64,000 nt of DNA from assembly GCF_003217215.1 (NCBI RefSeq), contig NZ_QJTD01000002.1:74654-138653 (forward strand). The letters run 5' to 3'. This DNA comes from Winogradskyella epiphytica (GTDB lineage Bacteria; Bacteroidota; Bacteroidia; Flavobacteriales; Flavobacteriaceae). Both the position numbers and the translations under genes were made by a program. Within the stretch, counting starts at the first letter, position 1. Each line of letters opens with the position of its first letter. Below, one piece after another: positions 63,058-64,000 of the stretch. The notes under the pieces were generated by a model, which was not told the DNA's origin, searched no databases, and saw only the letters and a list, made by a program, of their open reading frames with translations.

Positions 63058-64000
63058 ATGTCCTTACGTAAAATTTTAATCGGCTGCACTCTTATAATCA
63101 CTGCCTTCTTTGTTGCCTTATATTGGTCTACACAAAGTACAGATCAAATCTACAGCAAATCAATACTGTATAATATAGATGATGCGGAAACCGTCAATTT
63201 TAAAGATTATGATTCTGTAGAATTGTCACCAACAGATATTTACAAAGCAGATGAATTAAAGAAGCTTATTCAAGGTAAACAATACCGTGAAGCTTGGTCG
63301 GCTAAGGTGAAAGTTCCCATCGTTTTCTTAGATACACTTAAAGGGGGGATGACGATCATAGAAGAAGGTGGTGGCAATCAAACGCACTCCCTAGAAATGC
63401 GTGGAGCTGATGGCTTCACCTATAGTTTACGTAGTGTTAATAAAGATACAAGACCTTTAGTACCTAAGTTTTTAGAAATTTTGAAATTGGAGAATATCGT
63501 AGTAGATGGTATATCTGCACAGCATCCCTTTGCTGCAATTTTAGCAGCGGAATTAGCCGAAAAAGCTAATGTGCTTCACACGAGTCCACAAATGGTTTTT
63601 GTGCCAAAACAATCCCGTTTGGGTGAGTTTAATGAAAAGTTCGGAAATCGACTTTATTTATTGGAGTATGAGACCAAGAGTAAAGTCAATTATACCAAAC
63701 ACAATAATATTGTAGAAATTATAGATACCGATAATCTACAAGAATTAAAACTTGAACTTAAAGATTCTTTACATATCGATGAGCATGCCTTAGTAAGAAG
63801 TCGATTGTTTGATATGATTATTGGCGATTGGGACAGGCACACTAAGCAGTGGGCTTGGGCTGTTCAAAAATCAAGCGATGGTTATAAAGCTATTCCTGTT
63901 GCTGGCGATCGTGATAATGCGTTTTTCAATATTGAAGGTCTTGTTCCTTCTATTTTATCAAATAAACATGTGGTCAAAGAATTAAGACCATTTAAATCCG
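63058..64000 (+). CDS. Membrane-anchored protein with kinase-like DWDRH/DRD motifs, N-terminal part (runs off the window)
   Basis: Open from ATG 63058 (MSLRKILIGCTLIITAFFVALYW) to the window end, 314 codons; an ATG at 63040 is an alternative. After one signal-anchor helix comes a beta-rich region (VKVPIVFLDTLKGGMTIIEEGGGNQTHSLEMRGADG), a helical lobe and the motif RLFDMIIGDWDRHTKQWAWA followed by AIPVAGDRDNAFFN. The D-WDRH...DRDNA pattern resembles the catalytic loop and metal-binding DRD of the FAM20/HipA-like atypical kinase fold that Bacteroidota fuse to phosphoesterases and outer-membrane barrels. Any fused domain would lie beyond the window. Confidence 0.75.
   Translation, partial: MSLRKILIGCTLIITAFFVALYWSTQSTDQIYSKSILYNIDDAETVNFKDYDSVELSPTDIYKADELKKLIQGKQYREAWSAKVKVPIVFLDTLKGGMTIIEEGGGNQTHSLEMRGADGFTYSLRSVNKDTRPLVPKFLEILKLENIVVDGISAQHPFAAILAAELAEKANVLHTSPQMVFVPKQSRLGEFNEKFGNRLYLLEYETKSKVNYTKHNNIVEIIDTDNLQELKLELKDSLHIDEHALVRSRLFDMIIGDWDRHTKQWAWAVQKSSDGYKAIPVAGDRDNAFFNIEGLVPSILSNKHVVKELRPFKS

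Overview
The window is AT-rich chromosomal DNA from a member of the Bacteroidota, most likely a marine Flavobacteriaceae. The evidence is short-lipobox lipoproteins, TAnnTTTG-type promoter elements, Flavobacteria-style gene content (fumarylacetoacetase next to glyA, a large signal-peptide repeat protein, a DUF2891 protein, a GYF_2-like protein) and near absence of Shine-Dalgarno sequences. No tRNA or rRNA gene, IS element, phage gene or CRISPR array was recognised. One ncRNA, the small bacterial SRP RNA, is clear.

Layout. 1-1960 (-) is the N-terminal part of a large secreted HYR-like protein made of near-identical 225-bp repeats, followed by about 1 kb with no recognisable gene. 2.9-14 kb holds a lipoprotein, a long RluA-type pseudouridine synthase, a non-coding array of nine 84-bp monomers (6105-6820), fumarylacetoacetase and glyA, then a run of minus-strand envelope genes (choice-of-anchor lipoprotein, carboxypeptidase-D-regulatory-like protein, thioesterase, glutamine cyclotransferase) and the SRP RNA. 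14-28 kb holds an SDR, a fructose-6-phosphate aldolase/transaldolase, a thioredoxin-fold lipoprotein without CXXC, an ABC-F ATPase with a degenerate second P-loop, a peroxiredoxin-thioredoxin operon, NhaC, a Cys/Met-metabolism PLP enzyme divergent from an Lrp regulator, a PAS-LuxR regulator and lpdA. 28-43 kb holds an ECF sigma factor overlapping a 57-residue protein and followed by a MscS-like channel, a DEVD-box helicase, pabB, tilS, ade, an S15/CocE hydrolase, a YheT-like hydrolase and a ComM-like ATPase.

43.3-48 kb is a tight plus-strand run: DUF2891 lipoprotein, a divergent NRAMP-like transporter and pxpA-pxpB-pxpC (5-oxoprolinase). It resembles the ycsF-ycsG-kipI-kipA arrangement of Bacillus. 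The transporter lacks the canonical metal-binding residues, so a role in uptake of the pathway substrate is a reasonable hypothesis. 48-50 kb holds two membrane proteins and an orphan histidine kinase. 50-56 kb holds a pseudouridine synthase, panB, L-serine dehydratase, a collagen-like lipoprotein and dnaK. 56-60.5 kb is an accessory patch: a BKACE enzyme, a GNAT-like protein, a decayed sugar-transfer ATP-grasp pseudogene, a CapK/PaaK-like adenylate-forming enzyme and a NeuD-type acyltransferase, probably the remnant of a surface-glycan locus. The window ends with an RlmI-like methyltransferase, a nitronate monooxygenase and the start of a membrane-anchored protein with kinase-like motifs.

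The most unusual items are the mosaic 225-bp repeats, the nested 84/167-bp intergenic array, the NRAMP-like protein tied to 5-oxoprolinase, the ABC-F protein with a non-canonical second nucleotide site, the sigma/57-aa/channel unit and the AGATTT-containing palindromes near metabolic genes. I found nothing in this window that I can call a wholly new defence or mobile system.
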